64,000 nt of DNA from Amycolatopsis tucumanensis (lineage in GTDB: Bacteria; Actinomycetota; Actinomycetes; Mycobacteriales; Pseudonocardiaceae). Below the pieces are notes generated by a model that worked only from the letters and a program-made list of their open reading frames with translations, had not been told where the DNA came from and did no database searches. Location of the stretch: assembly GCF_021654135.1 (NCBI RefSeq), contig NZ_JAKGSD010000006.1:38755-102754 (forward strand), read 5' to 3'. The position numbers and the translations under genes were made by a program. Positions 8,076 to 16,423 of the stretch are shown here, piece after piece. Within the stretch, counting starts at the first letter, position 1, and the number at the start of each line of letters is the position of its first letter.

Positions 8076-9908
8076 TCACACCGCACGCTTCGCTTCGGCA
8101 GCGATCTCGGGCACGGGATGGTGGGCGACGATCTCGGCCAGCATGTCGCCGCGACCGGGGTGGTCACTGGCGGCCAGCCCGCGGACGATGCCGATCTGGT
8201 CGTCCGGCGAGTGCTGGGTGAGCTCCGCGACGAGCAAGCCCTGTTCGTGCAGCGCCGCGAGGTTCTCGGCGAGGGACAGGACCATCTCCTGTTCATCCAC
8301 CGCACGAGCGTCCAGCGCGCCTCGGCGGACCAGCCACTGCGCGGCGCTCGCGCCGACCACTCCGCCACCTGCCCGCAACCGCTCCGCTTCCCGGATGCCG
8401 TCGTCACCGGCCAGTTCCAGCCCGCCCCAGGCCAACACCCGCTGCGACGGCGACTGCGTCCGCTCGCACAACGAAGCCAGTGCGACTGCCGCCCCGGCGG
8501 GGGTCCTGGCCCGGATCCACTCGCTCATCGCGATCTCGGCCACTTCGCGATCGGCGTGGTTCAGCGCCTCACAGAGGCGTTCCGGCGACAGGGCAGCCAG
8601 TTCGTGGGCGAGCGGTGCGGGAATCCCCTGCGCCAGCGCCACCTGCCGCGCGGCCCACAGTCCCAGCGGCGTGAGCTGCACGAGCCGGTCGTCCGGGTTG
8701 CCGAGGCCGGACACCTCGGCGATCTTGTCGAGGTCGCGGAGGGTGCTCTTCGTGATCTCCACCGCGCCCAGCACCTCGAGCGCGGCGAGGATGCCGTCCA
8801 GCTCTCGCCGCCACATCAGCGCGGACGCGAAACCACCAGGACCGCCGAGAGTCTCCTGCACGTACTGGACGAGGAGTTCGACCGGCAACGGCGTTCGGCC
8901 TGCCCGGTAGAGAGCCAGCCACAGGTCCGGCGCCAGCTCCGGAAGCAGGTGCCCCAGCCAGGGCTGGTCGTACCGGTTCGCCGGCAGGCAAACCGCCGGC
9001 CCGAGGTGGGGGAAGGCGTCGTAGGCCTGCCGCCACAACGCCCACGGCCGCCGCAGCAGGCCCGCCGCGCTCTTGACGGCGACCAGCCTGCCCTTGAGCA
9101 CGCGCACCAACCGGACCGCCTTCGCCCACGCGACCAGCAAGGTGACCTCGGGCAGGTCCGCGCTGCTGCGAACCCGCTCGGCGGTCCGGTCGACGTCGAG
9201 GAGCGCGGCCAGCTCACGAGCGTCCGCAACCCGAAGCCGATTCGTCTGCGTGAGCGCGCGTCCCGTGCCGACCCACTCCGTCAACGTACGCAGCCGGTGC
9301 ACGACAGCGGTGTTCGCGGCGAGCGCCTCGATCTCCTCCTGCGGCGGCAGGACGACCGGCGGCAGCGGTTCGGGCGGCTCTTCTTCGGACTCGGTCCGTC
9401 GCCGCACGATCTCGTCCAGCACGTCCCGGTCGTAGTCGATCTGCCCGGCGTTGACCCCGTCGAGGAACTCGCGGACCTGGTCGCCGTCCTCCGGATCGAC
9501 ACCGTGCTCGAGCATCCGCGCCGCCCAGAACTTCGCCAGCCCGAAGTTGCGTTCGTCGGACATGGCCGCGAAGAACGCATCCGCGTTCCGGTCGATCTCC
9601 GCGTGCAGCGCACCCGCGTCACGGATGCGGCCGACGGGCGTGGTTGACAGGAAGTCGATCCAGTGGTGGAACGTGGAAAGCACCGCCGGCCGCGCGGCGT
9701 GTTCGAGGGTCACGTTGCGCGGGAACCAGTGGAGCAGCAGGTCGCTGATGTCCTCAACTGTCCAGCGCGCGGGATCGAGATCCTGCTCGACGAACCGGTC
9801 GAGGGTCGCGTCAACGAAGAACAGGTCGGCTTCGACACCGTGGTCGGCGCACCAGCGCTCGAACCTGTCGAGGAGGTCGTCGGCAATGAGTTCCGTCTGG
9901 TCGATCAC
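8076..9908 (-). CDS. Large helical, HEAT-like protein of unknown function, 610 aa
   Basis: Not recognised by motif. The N-terminal ~170 residues are acidic (IADDLLDRFERWCADHG). The middle is a long all-helical domain (about 190-430). The C-terminal ~180 residues consist of successive short amphipathic helices with the Ala/Leu/Glu rhythm of HEAT repeats (AEIAMSEWIRARTPAGAAVA, LAWGGLELAGDDGIREAERL, QIGIVRGLAASDHPGRGDML). No signal peptide or membrane segment. GTG at 9908 is chosen: GGAGAGG lies 6 nt upstream and the longer open frame would run through tRNA-Ala. The start is only 16 bp after the tRNA 3' end, so it may be read from the tRNA promoter. Confidence 0.7.
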   Translation of the reverse strand: MIDQTELIADDLLDRFERWCADHGVEADLFFVDATLDRFVEQDLDPARWTVEDISDLLLHWFPRNVTLEHAARPAVLSTFHHWIDFLSTTPVGRIRDAGALHAEIDRNADAFFAAMSDERNFGLAKFWAARMLEHGVDPEDGDQVREFLDGVNAGQIDYDRDVLDEIVRRRTESEEEPPEPLPPVVLPPQEEIEALAANTAVVHRLRTLTEWVGTGRALTQTNRLRVADARELAALLDVDRTAERVRSSADLPEVTLLVAWAKAVRLVRVLKGRLVAVKSAAGLLRRPWALWRQAYDAFPHLGPAVCLPANRYDQPWLGHLLPELAPDLWLALYRAGRTPLPVELLVQYVQETLGGPGGFASALMWRRELDGILAALEVLGAVEITKSTLRDLDKIAEVSGLGNPDDRLVQLTPLGLWAARQVALAQGIPAPLAHELAALSPERLCEALNHADREVAEIAMSEWIRARTPAGAAVALASLCERTQSPSQRVLAWGGLELAGDDGIREAERLRAGGGVVGASAAQWLVRRGALDARAVDEQEMVLSLAENLAALHEQGLLVAELTQHSPDDQIGIVRGLAASDHPGRGDMLAEIVAHHPVPEIAAEAKRAV

Positions 9909-9924
9909 CGCAACCCTCTCCGAG

Positions 9925-9997
9925 TGGAGCTGAGGGGAATCGAACCCCTGACCTCTGCCTTGCAAAAGCAGCGCTCTACCAATTGAGCTACAGCCCC
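9925..9997 (-). tRNA. alaT: tRNA-Ala (anticodon UGC)
   Basis: A 73-nt cloverleaf on the minus strand: acceptor GGGGCTG pairs with CAGCTCC plus discriminator A; D arm GCTCAATTGGTAGAGC; anticodon stem-loop CTGCTTTTGCAAGGCAG with anticodon TGC; T arm AGGGGTTCGATTCCCCT. CCA is not encoded. In mycobacteria alaT directly follows ileT behind gyrA; here about 6.3 kb of other genes separate them. Confidence 0.97.
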
Positions 9998-10025
9998 GGA
10001 CGCGGGCCCCCAAGCCCGCGGAAGT

Positions 10026-10214
10026 TCAGTTGTTCGTGCCTGCCTCGGCGGCCTTCGCCGGCGCGCTGCCGTTCGTCGAGACCGCGGCCAGCGGGCGCTC
10101 GGTCGGGGCGGTGGCCTCGCGCCACAGGTCGGCCTCAGCCTTCGCGTCCTTGTTGCGCTTGATCACGAACAGCACCCCACCCGCGACGACTGCGAGCGCC
10201 AGCAGCTTCTTCAC
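10026..10214 (-). CDS. DLW-39 family small membrane protein
   Basis: 62 residues: MKKLLALAVVAGGVLFVIKRNKD forms a short N-terminal membrane anchor, followed by the invariant AEADLWREAT that names the DLW-39 family, then a low-complexity tail. The family is small, restricted to Actinobacteria and often found near gyrA and tRNA genes; function unknown. GTG at 10214 has GAGGGG 7 nt upstream. The much longer open frame upstream is rejected because it runs through the divergent promoter region. It lies just upstream of tRNA-Ala in the same direction. Confidence 0.82.
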   Translation of the reverse strand: MKKLLALAVVAGGVLFVIKRNKDAKAEADLWREATAPTERPLAAVSTNGSAPAKAAEAGTNN

Positions 10215-10383
10215 GTTCAGGCCCCTCTTCGACGGTCCGGCTGACCTCACGATGCTACTGCACCCGCCAGGGGGAGGTTCGCGCGGTGCGGACGGCCGCG
10301 AGCTGTAATGCAGGTCACATCCACTTCGACTTCCTCTGGTGGTTCGCGCCACGTCCACCGTCCGCCCGCGAAAGCAGGAAGTC

Positions 10384-11781
10384 ATGAACCCCTTCGACGT
10401 GGAGACCTTGCGGCGGTCCCTCGACGGCGCCGCCCTGACACCCGGCGATCCGGGCTACGACCAGGGCCGCGCCGTGTGGAACGGCCTCATCGACCGCCAT
10501 CCCGCGGTCATCGTCCAGCCGTCCGGCCCGCGTGACGTCGCCACGGCGCTCGCGACCGCCCGGAACTCCGGCCTGGAGGTGGCTGTCCGCGGCGGCGGGC
10601 ACAACGTCGGCGGGGCCGCGGTCGCCGATGGCGGCCTGACCATCGACCTGAGCAGCCTCGACCAGGTCGTGGTCGACCCCGGCAGCCGCACCGCGCGGGT
10701 CGGCGGCGGCGCGCGGTGGCGACAGGTCGACACCGCCACCCAGGGGCACGGCCTGGCGACCGTCGGCGGCACCGTCAGCGACACCGGCGTCGCCGGCCTC
10801 ACCCTCGGCGGCGGCTTCGGCTGGCTCACCAACCAGTACGGCCTGGCCTGCGACAACCTGCTCTCCGCGGAGGTCGTCCTCCCCTCCGGCGACGTGCTGC
10901 GCGCGTCGGACACCGAGAACACCGACCTGTTCTGGGCCCTGCGCGGTGGCGGCGGGAACTTCGGCGTCGTCACCGAGTTCGAGTTCCAGCTCCACCCGGT
11001 CGGGCCGATCATCCAGCTCGGGCTGTTCTTCTGGGAGGACGACCGCGGCGCCGAAGCACTGCGGCACATGCAGGGGATCGTCGAATCGTTGCCGCGGAAA
11101 GCCGGCGCCATCATCGCGGCGCTGAACGCTCCGCCCGCCGATTTCGTGCCCGAGGAACACCACTTCCGCCCGGGTTACGCGCTCCTCCTCGCCGGTTTCG
11201 GCCCGGAACCGGAATTCGCCGAAGCCGCGCAGCAGGTCCGCACCGGTCTCGCGCCGCTGTTCGAGTTCACCACCCCGATGCCCTACGTCGCGCTCCAGCA
11301 AATGCTCGACGAGACCGCGCTGCCGGGCATCCTCGCCTACGAGAAAGCGCTTTACCTGGATCGCTTCTCGGACCCGGTCATCACCGCGGTCACCGAACGG
11401 ATGCCGCTGCGGAGCTCGCCGATGTCGTTCCTGCCCAACATGTTCGCGGGCGGCGCGTTCACCGAGGTCGCCAACGACGCCACGGCGTTCGGCGGCGCCC
11501 GGAACCCCGTGGTGCTGTTCAGCATCGCCGCGCTGGCCACGGACGCAGACCTCCTCGCGCGTGACCGGCAATGGGCCCGGGATCTGTGGGACGCCGTGGC
11601 ACCGCATTCGTCCGGCACCGGCGGCTACGTCAATTTCATGACCGACTACGAGGACGACCGCGTGCGCACGAGTTTCGGGGCCGCGAAATACGCACGGCTG
11701 GCCCGGATCAAGGCGCACTACGACCCGGAGAACCTGCTGCACCGCAACCCGAACATAAAACCCGCACTCGCACCCGCGTGA
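10384..11781 (+). CDS. BBE-type FAD-linked oxidoreductase, probably bicovalent flavin
   Basis: 465 residues: FAD-binding PCMH domain (VQPSGPRDVATAL..., about 40-210), substrate domain and C-terminal BBE segment (GAAKYARLARIKAHYDPENL). His73 in GGGHN is the expected 8-alpha flavin attachment residue and Cys156 in YGLACDNL lies at the 6-S-cysteinyl position of bicovalent enzymes such as glucooligosaccharide oxidase and AknOx. The family oxidises alcohols or sugars with O2. No secretion signal, so a cytoplasmic role is inferred. AGGAAG precedes the ATG. The substrate cannot be told from the context. Confidence 0.88.
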   Translation: MNPFDVETLRRSLDGAALTPGDPGYDQGRAVWNGLIDRHPAVIVQPSGPRDVATALATARNSGLEVAVRGGGHNVGGAAVADGGLTIDLSSLDQVVVDPGSRTARVGGGARWRQVDTATQGHGLATVGGTVSDTGVAGLTLGGGFGWLTNQYGLACDNLLSAEVVLPSGDVLRASDTENTDLFWALRGGGGNFGVVTEFEFQLHPVGPIIQLGLFFWEDDRGAEALRHMQGIVESLPRKAGAIIAALNAPPADFVPEEHHFRPGYALLLAGFGPEPEFAEAAQQVRTGLAPLFEFTTPMPYVALQQMLDETALPGILAYEKALYLDRFSDPVITAVTERMPLRSSPMSFLPNMFAGGAFTEVANDATAFGGARNPVVLFSIAALATDADLLARDRQWARDLWDAVAPHSSGTGGYVNFMTDYEDDRVRTSFGAAKYARLARIKAHYDPENLLHRNPNIKPALAPA

Positions 11782-11842
11782 GTGATTAGCGCTCCTGCCA
11801 CCCGGGTAGCCGATTCGTGACGGTGACGAAGGAGGGGCAGGA

Positions 11843-12076
11843 ATGACCGACAAGGAAGACCGTCAGGAAGGCATCAAGGGCGCGGTCGAGGGCCTGAAGG
11901 GCAAGGTCAAGGAGACCGCGGGCACGTTCCTGGGGAACGACTCGGCGCAGCGGGAAGGCCGCGCGCAGCAGGAGAAGGCGGACGCGCAGCAGCGGGTCAG
12001 CGAGAAGGAAGCCGAAGCCGACCGGGCGCGGGAGGAAGCGGCCCTCGGTGAGGCGCGGCAGCGCAGCGAGCAGTAA
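11843..12076 (+). CDS. CsbD-like small stress protein
   Basis: 77 residues, highly charged and without hydrophobic segments. The first half has the CsbD/MBP1-type pattern (GIKGAVEGLKGKVKETAGTFL); the second half is a Gln/Glu/Ala/Arg-rich helix with an RxxQEKADAQQRVSEKEAE heptad rhythm. Such proteins are general-stress induced and probably unstructured or coiled; molecular function unknown. AGGAGGGGCAGGA lies just before the ATG, a strong ribosome-binding site. Confidence 0.75.
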   Translation: MTDKEDRQEGIKGAVEGLKGKVKETAGTFLGNDSAQREGRAQQEKADAQQRVSEKEAEADRAREEAALGEARQRSEQ

Positions 12077-12089
12077 CACACCCCGAGAC

Positions 12090-12134
12090 ACGGCCAGGTC
12101 AGACGCGGCACAGTTCCCCGTCTGTCCTGGCCGT
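12090..12134 (+). terminator. Hairpin terminator after the CsbD-like gene
   Basis: Inverted repeat ACGGCCAGG..AGACG / CGTCT..CCTGGCCGT, starting 14 nt after the stop. Its 3' arm abuts a parS-like palindrome. Confidence 0.6.
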
Positions 12135-12146
12135 TCCACGTGGAAC
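12133..12146. promoter_or_regulatory. Degenerate parS-like palindrome outside the parAB region
   Basis: GTTCCACGTGGAAC differs from the parS core GTTTCACGTGAAAC at two symmetric positions and remains a perfect palindrome. It lies about 14 kb left of oriC in a gene-free gap. ParB binding is possible but not certain. Confidence 0.4.
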
Positions 12147-12151
12147 CAAGG

Positions 12152-12182
12152 TTGACCTTGTCCCTGGGGCAAGCCCCACAGT
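12152..12182 (+). promoter_or_regulatory. MerR-type promoter/operator upstream of the MerR-PP2C gene
   Basis: A TTGACC (-35) overlaps a near-perfect dyad CTTGTCCCTGGGGCAAG (12157-12173), and a weak -10 (CACAGT, 12177-12182) sits at the 19-bp spacing that MerR-family activators use. It is 40 bp upstream of a gene whose product starts with a MerR domain, so autoregulation is likely. Confidence 0.5.
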
Positions 12183-12222
12183 CGCTTCCGCCGGGCAAAA
12201 TGCCTGGTACGAGGAGGGCGAC

Positions 12223-13191
12223 ATGGGACTGCTCACGATCGGGGCGTTCGCCCGCGCGGCGGGACTGTCCCCGAAGGCCTTGCGGCTCTACGACGACCTG
12301 GGCCTCCTCCGGCCCGCGTCGGTCGACCCGGTGTCCGGCTACCGGCGGTACTCGCCCGACCAGCTGGAGCGGGCCCGCCTGATTGGTTTGCTGCGCCGGA
12401 CCGGGATGCCGCTGGCGCGGATCTCCCTGGCGTTGTCCAGCTCCGATCCGGCAGCCGAGGTCCTCGCCTACTGGCGTTCGGTCGAGGCCGACGTCGCGGC
12501 GCGCGGGCGGCTCGTCGCCTTCCTCGTCGAGCAACTGTCCGGAAAGGACACTGCGATGACGGGACTCATCCACGCCGCACGCGCCGACCGTGGTCTGGTG
12601 CGGGAATCGAACCAGGACGCCGCCTACGCCGGGCCGCACCTGCTGGCCGTCGCCGACGGGTTCGGCCAGGGCGGGCACCAGGCGAGCGTCGCCGCGATCG
12701 AGGCCGTGCGGCCGCTGGACTCGCTGACGAGCGGCGATCCGCTGGCTGCTCTGGGCGAAGCGTTCCGCGCGGCCGGCGCCGCGGTCCGGAACCTCGAGGA
12801 CGCCGGCACCACGCTGACCGCGCTCCTGTGGTCGGGTTCGCGGCTCGGGGTCGTACACGTCGGCGATTCGCGCGCGTACCTGCTGCGCGCAGTCGAGCTC
12901 CACCAGCTGACGCAGGACCACGTGCAGGGCAGCGCGATCCCGGCGACGCTGGTCAAGGCCTTGCACCGGCAGCCGGCCGAGCCGGATCTGCTGCTGAGCG
13001 ACGGCCGGAACGGCGACCGGTACCTGCTGTGCTCCGACGGCCTCTACAACGCGGTGCCGGCCGACGTGCTGCAGGCCGAGCTGAGGGCGGCCGCCACCCC
13101 GGGCGACGCCGTCGGCACGCTGGTCGACCTCGCGAACCGGCGTGGCGGCCCGGACAACATCGCCTGCGTGGTCGCCGACGTCGCGGCTTAG
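12223..13191 (+). CDS. MerR DNA-binding domain fused to a PP2C protein phosphatase
   Basis: 322 residues with two domains. Residues 1-70 are a complete MerR winged helix (LTIGAFARAAGLSPKALRLY, SGYRRYSPDQL) and 70-105 a dimerisation-type helix. Residues from about 110 to 320 form a PP2C (PPM) Ser/Thr phosphatase instead of a ligand-binding domain: motif 1 RGLVRESNQDAA, motif 2 VADGFGQGGHQAS, VHVGDSRAYLL, LLCSDGLYN and RGGPDNIA, so the metal-binding Asp residues appear present. GAGGAGGGCGAC precedes the ATG. It would couple phosphatase activity to direct DNA binding. Target genes are unknown. Its stop overlaps the convergent YceI gene by 4 bp. Confidence 0.88.
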   Translation: MGLLTIGAFARAAGLSPKALRLYDDLGLLRPASVDPVSGYRRYSPDQLERARLIGLLRRTGMPLARISLALSSSDPAAEVLAYWRSVEADVAARGRLVAFLVEQLSGKDTAMTGLIHAARADRGLVRESNQDAAYAGPHLLAVADGFGQGGHQASVAAIEAVRPLDSLTSGDPLAALGEAFRAAGAAVRNLEDAGTTLTALLWSGSRLGVVHVGDSRAYLLRAVELHQLTQDHVQGSAIPATLVKALHRQPAEPDLLLSDGRNGDRYLLCSDGLYNAVPADVLQAELRAAATPGDAVGTLVDLANRRGGPDNIACVVADVAA

Positions 13192-14060
13192 GCGCCGCGG
13201 ACGGCCTGGACGTCGAAGCGGAGCTCGACCGTCGAACCGACCACGACCAGGCCCTTCGCGAGCGTCTGCTGCCAGTTGATCGTGAAGTCCTCGCGGTGCA
13301 GCTCGGCCTTCGCGACCGCGCCGAGGCGTTCGCCGTTCCACGACCGCAGTCCGAGGTAGCTCGCGTCCAGGCGCACGCCGCGGCTCGCGCCGCGCAGGTT
13401 GAGCGTGCCGTCGATCTGCCAGCGGTCCCCGGCCACGCGCTGGGCCCGGTCGCTGAAGAAGTGGATCTTCGGGAAGCGTTCGACGTCGAGGAAGTCGGGC
13501 GAGCGCAGGTGCTCGTCCCGCTTCTCGGCGGCGGTGTCGATGCTGGCCGCGTCGATGACGACCTCGATCGACGAGTTCTCGATCCGCTCGCCGACAGTGA
13601 CGCTGCCGTGGAAGCGCGTGAACCGGCCGTGGACGCGGGACAGGCCGATGTGCCGCGCGACGAAGCGGATCGACGTGTGGTCCGGGTCGATCACCCAGCG
13701 GCCCGGACCCGGCAGGCGGACGCTCGCGTCGGGGTGCAGCTCGACGTCGCCCAGGGAGGTGTGGTCGCCGCTGGCGACGTCGACGGTGTGGGTGGCCTCG
13801 CGGTAACCGCCCGCGGTGATCGTCACCTGGTAGGTGCCGGTGGCCGCGGTGACGACCACCAGTCCGTAGTCGTCGGACACGGCCCGGAACACCCGCGGAC
13901 TGCGCTTGTGCCGGAGGACCATCTCGGCGCCGGCCAGCGGGTTGCCCGTCTCGTCCCGCAGCCGGGCGCTCACCAGGCCGGCGCCGGCCGCGAAGGTGAC
14001 GGGCTCCCCCTGCCGGCCGTCACGTCGACGCAGGCGGCTGAACATCGGAGGCGCTCCCAT
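13188..14060 (-). CDS. YceI family protein with N-terminal carboxypeptidase-regulatory-like domain
   Basis: 290 residues. Residues about 20-110 form a beta-sandwich of carboxypeptidase-regulatory type (SARLRDETGNPLAGAEMVLR, YGLVVVTAATGTYQVTITAG). Residues about 118-288 are a YceI lipocalin-like domain (WVIDPDHTSIRFVARH, FTRFHGSVTVGE, SSIEVVIDAASIDT, RSPDFLDVERFPKI), which binds polyisoprenoid or other long hydrophobic ligands. No signal peptide is seen (starts MGAPPMFSRLRRR), so unlike E. coli YceI it is probably cytoplasmic. ATG at 14060 is followed by a second Met five residues later. Confidence 0.85.
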   Translation of the reverse strand: MGAPPMFSRLRRRDGRQGEPVTFAAGAGLVSARLRDETGNPLAGAEMVLRHKRSPRVFRAVSDDYGLVVVTAATGTYQVTITAGGYREATHTVDVASGDHTSLGDVELHPDASVRLPGPGRWVIDPDHTSIRFVARHIGLSRVHGRFTRFHGSVTVGERIENSSIEVVIDAASIDTAAEKRDEHLRSPDFLDVERFPKIHFFSDRAQRVAGDRWQIDGTLNLRGASRGVRLDASYLGLRSWNGERLGAVAKAELHREDFTINWQQTLAKGLVVVGSTVELRFDVQAVRGA

Positions 14061-14148
14061 CGGTCGGTGGTCCGCAGGCGACCATAACCAGCCGAACGGC
14101 GTTCCGTGACCCGGTCGTTACCAGAGTCACCGCTCCGGCATCGCTGAA

Positions 14149-15282
14149 TCACCCCATCCAGTCGAGGCAGATGACGCAGGCGTCGTCCTTGGGGTGCCCG
14201 GCGGCGGCATCGACAACGGCCCTGGTCATCACCTGCACCACGGCACGCGGGTGCAGGCCGGCGGTCTCCCGCGCCAGCCTGCGCAGGTCCACCGACGCCG
14301 CCTCCCGCTCCAGCATCCCGTCGGTCAGCAGGAACAGCCGGTCACCCGGGCGCAGGTCGACGACCTGGACCTCGTGCGGCTTGTCCTGCAGGCCGGTGCC
14401 GAAGGGGGTGTCGCGGTGCAGCGGCAGCTCGCGGACGTGGCCGTCGCGCAGGAGCAGCGGGAGCGGGTGCCCGGCGTTGACGACTTCGGCACGGCCTTCG
14501 GCCAGTTCGAAGCGGAACAGCTGACCGGTCGCGTAGGGGATCTTCGCGTGCTCCCGCACAGCCCGGTCGGCCTCCGCCGCCTGGTCGGCGAGGGACCGGT
14601 TGGCGCGGCGGGCGCCGCGCAACGCGCCCATGAGCAGGGTCGCGGCCAGGCCGGACTGGACGTCGTGGCCGACCGCGTCGGTGATCGTCAGGTTCAACGT
14701 GCCGTGGTCGAGGGCGTAGTCGTAGGTGTCGCCGCCCACGTCGTCGGCGGGCACCAGCGCGCAGGCGAGCGTGAACTCCGGGGCCTCGCAGCACGGGGCA
14801 GGCGGCAGCAGCTGGTGCTGGATCTCGGCGGCCAGGCTCACCTGGGTGGTGCGCTCGCCCCACTCGTAGAGATCGGTGAAGCGCCGGTCGGTGACGATGA
14901 GGTAGGCGAGGGCGTGGGCCACCTCGCCCACCTGCTCCACCACGTCGGGGCGGGGGACGGTCGTTTCGAGCAGACCGATGGCGTCGCCGCGGTGCGTGAC
15001 GGGCACGATGACGCGCCCCTGGTCGTGGAACGGCTCCTGGCTGTAGAGGACGCGCTCGTAGACGGTGCCGGCCAGGTCGACGCGGTCGGCGTCCGCGCCG
15101 TGCAGGGCTGTGCCGTGAAGCCGGACGAGCGCGCGGGCCACGAGGTCGACGAGCAGGAACGAGGTGTCCGAGGCGGCGAACCGCTCGGCCAGGTAAGCCG
15201 CGACCACGTCGACCGAGCGAACCGGAGAGGCCCGCTCAGCGGCGGCGAGCACCGCCGCAAGACCGGACGGGACATCGGACAT
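14149..15282 (-). CDS. GAF-SpoIIE (PPM) serine phosphatase
   Basis: 377 residues: an N-terminal GAF-like sensor (about 15-135, SFLLVDLVARALVRLHG, GRVIVPVTHRGDAIGLLE), a short coiled linker (AAEIQHQLLPP) and a C-terminal SpoIIE-type phosphatase (about 165-375) with VPADDVGGDTYDYAL, ITDAVGHDVQSGLAA, NAGHPLPLLL, LFLLTDGMLE and KDDACVICL. Such RsbU/RsbP-like phosphatases act on anti-sigma-factor antagonists. No antagonist or anti-sigma gene lies beside it, so the partner is elsewhere. The context, near the MerR-PP2C gene, gives two phosphatases within 3 kb. Confidence 0.88.
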   Translation of the reverse strand: MSDVPSGLAAVLAAAERASPVRSVDVVAAYLAERFAASDTSFLLVDLVARALVRLHGTALHGADADRVDLAGTVYERVLYSQEPFHDQGRVIVPVTHRGDAIGLLETTVPRPDVVEQVGEVAHALAYLIVTDRRFTDLYEWGERTTQVSLAAEIQHQLLPPAPCCEAPEFTLACALVPADDVGGDTYDYALDHGTLNLTITDAVGHDVQSGLAATLLMGALRGARRANRSLADQAAEADRAVREHAKIPYATGQLFRFELAEGRAEVVNAGHPLPLLLRDGHVRELPLHRDTPFGTGLQDKPHEVQVVDLRPGDRLFLLTDGMLEREAASVDLRRLARETAGLHPRAVVQVMTRAVVDAAAGHPKDDACVICLDWMG

Positions 15283-15431
15283 CGCCGGCTCCCTCCCTCG
15301 GTGGCGGTGGATACCCGCTCAGACCAGCCGGTTAACCCTCCAGCGGCGGGTCCTGTCGGATGCACGGTGGCTCGTTCGTAGAAGATGTGAAGCTCGGCAC
15401 CAGGCCGGGCCACGTGGGAGGAGCTCCACCG

Positions 15432-16259
15432 ATGACGGGTGGTTCGACACACGAGATCAGGCCGTTGCGGTTCGGCGTCGTCGCGCCGATCACCACTGAC
15501 ATGCCGGCTTGGCGTGATCAGTTGCGCGGGCTGGCCGACAGTGGTTTCTCGACGGTCCTGATGCCCGACGTGCCGCAGTGGCAGCCGGCACCGGGCCCGG
15601 CGCTCGCCGTGGCGGCAACGATCACCGGCCTGCGCGTGGGCACCTGGGTGTACGCGTCTCCGGTCCGGCCCGCGTGGATCACGGCGTGGGAGGCGCACTC
15701 GCTGTCCGTGCTCACCGAGGGGCGGTTCGAAATGGGCATCGGCACCGGCCGGCCCGGGATCGCCGACCAACTCCGTGAGCTGGGTCTGCCGCTCCCTCCG
15801 GAGGGCCAGCGGTGGAGCCAAGTGCGTGACGTCGTCGCCGCCCTGCGGGAGCTCGACGGTCCGGACCGGCACACGCCGGTGGCCATGGCCGTGCGCGGTC
15901 CGAAGGCACAAGCGCTGGCGGCTGAACTCGCCGACACGGTGACCTTCGTGATGCCACAGATCGAGACCCGGGCGGCGACGGTGCAACGGGTAGAAAGCTT
16001 CGACAACCGTCGCGGTGCGGAACTGGCGTTGCACGTACCCGTGGTCGGCGACTCGGTCGCCGCGTTCATGGCCGGACCCGACACCGACCCCGCCGCCGTC
16101 CGGGCCGCGGACTCGCTCGCGTTCCTGCCCAGCGATCCCGCCGCCGCGGCCGAGGAAATCCAGCGGCGACGCGAGGAGATCGGCTTCTCCTACTTCGTGT
16201 TCGGCGCTGACGCCGCCGGTGCCCTCGCGCCGGTGGTCGCCGAGCTGGCGGGACGGTAG
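15432..16259 (+). CDS. LLM-class (luciferase-like) flavin-dependent oxidoreductase
   Basis: 275 residues with the TIM-barrel signature of luciferase-like monooxygenases: PLRFGVVAPITTDMPAWRDQ at the start, GLRVGTWVYASPVRPA, SLSVLTEGRFEMGIGTGRPG (bearing the RFE-G-G-G cofactor loop) and a compact C-terminus. It is shorter than many family members (about 300-340), so the insertion regions are reduced. Cofactor may be FMN or F420; actinobacteria use both. ATG at 15432 has a strong GGAGGAG upstream. Confidence 0.85.
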   Translation: MTGGSTHEIRPLRFGVVAPITTDMPAWRDQLRGLADSGFSTVLMPDVPQWQPAPGPALAVAATITGLRVGTWVYASPVRPAWITAWEAHSLSVLTEGRFEMGIGTGRPGIADQLRELGLPLPPEGQRWSQVRDVVAALRELDGPDRHTPVAMAVRGPKAQALAAELADTVTFVMPQIETRAATVQRVESFDNRRGAELALHVPVVGDSVAAFMAGPDTDPAAVRAADSLAFLPSDPAAAAEEIQRRREEIGFSYFVFGADAAGALAPVVAELAGR

Positions 16260-16273
16260 GCAGCCAACAAAAA

Positions 16274-16313
16274 CTCAGCCCCCGTTTCCCTTGGTTGGGA
16301 GACGGGGGCTGAG
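16274..16313 (-). terminator. Terminator of tRNA-Ile
   Basis: Perfect stem CTCAGCCCCCGT / ACGGGGGCTGAG with an inner TCCC/GGGA stem. Read on the minus strand it follows the tRNA 3' end by 6 nt and is followed by TTTTT, a classical intrinsic terminator. It may also stop the convergent LLM gene. Confidence 0.85.
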
Positions 16314-16319
16314 CTGCTG

Positions 16320-16393
16320 TGGGCCCAGGAGGACTTGAACCTCCGACCTCTTCGTTATCAGCGAAGCGCTCTAACCGCCTGAGCTATGGGCCC
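16320..16393 (-). tRNA. ileT: tRNA-Ile (anticodon GAU)
   Basis: A 74-nt cloverleaf on the minus strand: acceptor GGGCCCA, D arm GCTCAGGCGGTTAGAGC, anticodon arm CTTCGCTGATAACGAAG with GAT, T arm GGAGGTTCAAGTCCTCC, then TGGGCCC plus discriminator A. CCA is not encoded. It follows the DUF3566 gene as in other actinobacteria. Confidence 0.97.
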
Positions 16394-16423
16394 TCGAACG
16401 GAGAGAAGACTACAACATGCCTT

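Noticed and set aside
9909..10013. Longer N-terminus for the HEAT-like protein
   Set aside because: Would translate through tRNA-Ala; GTG at 9908 has a good ribosome-binding site.
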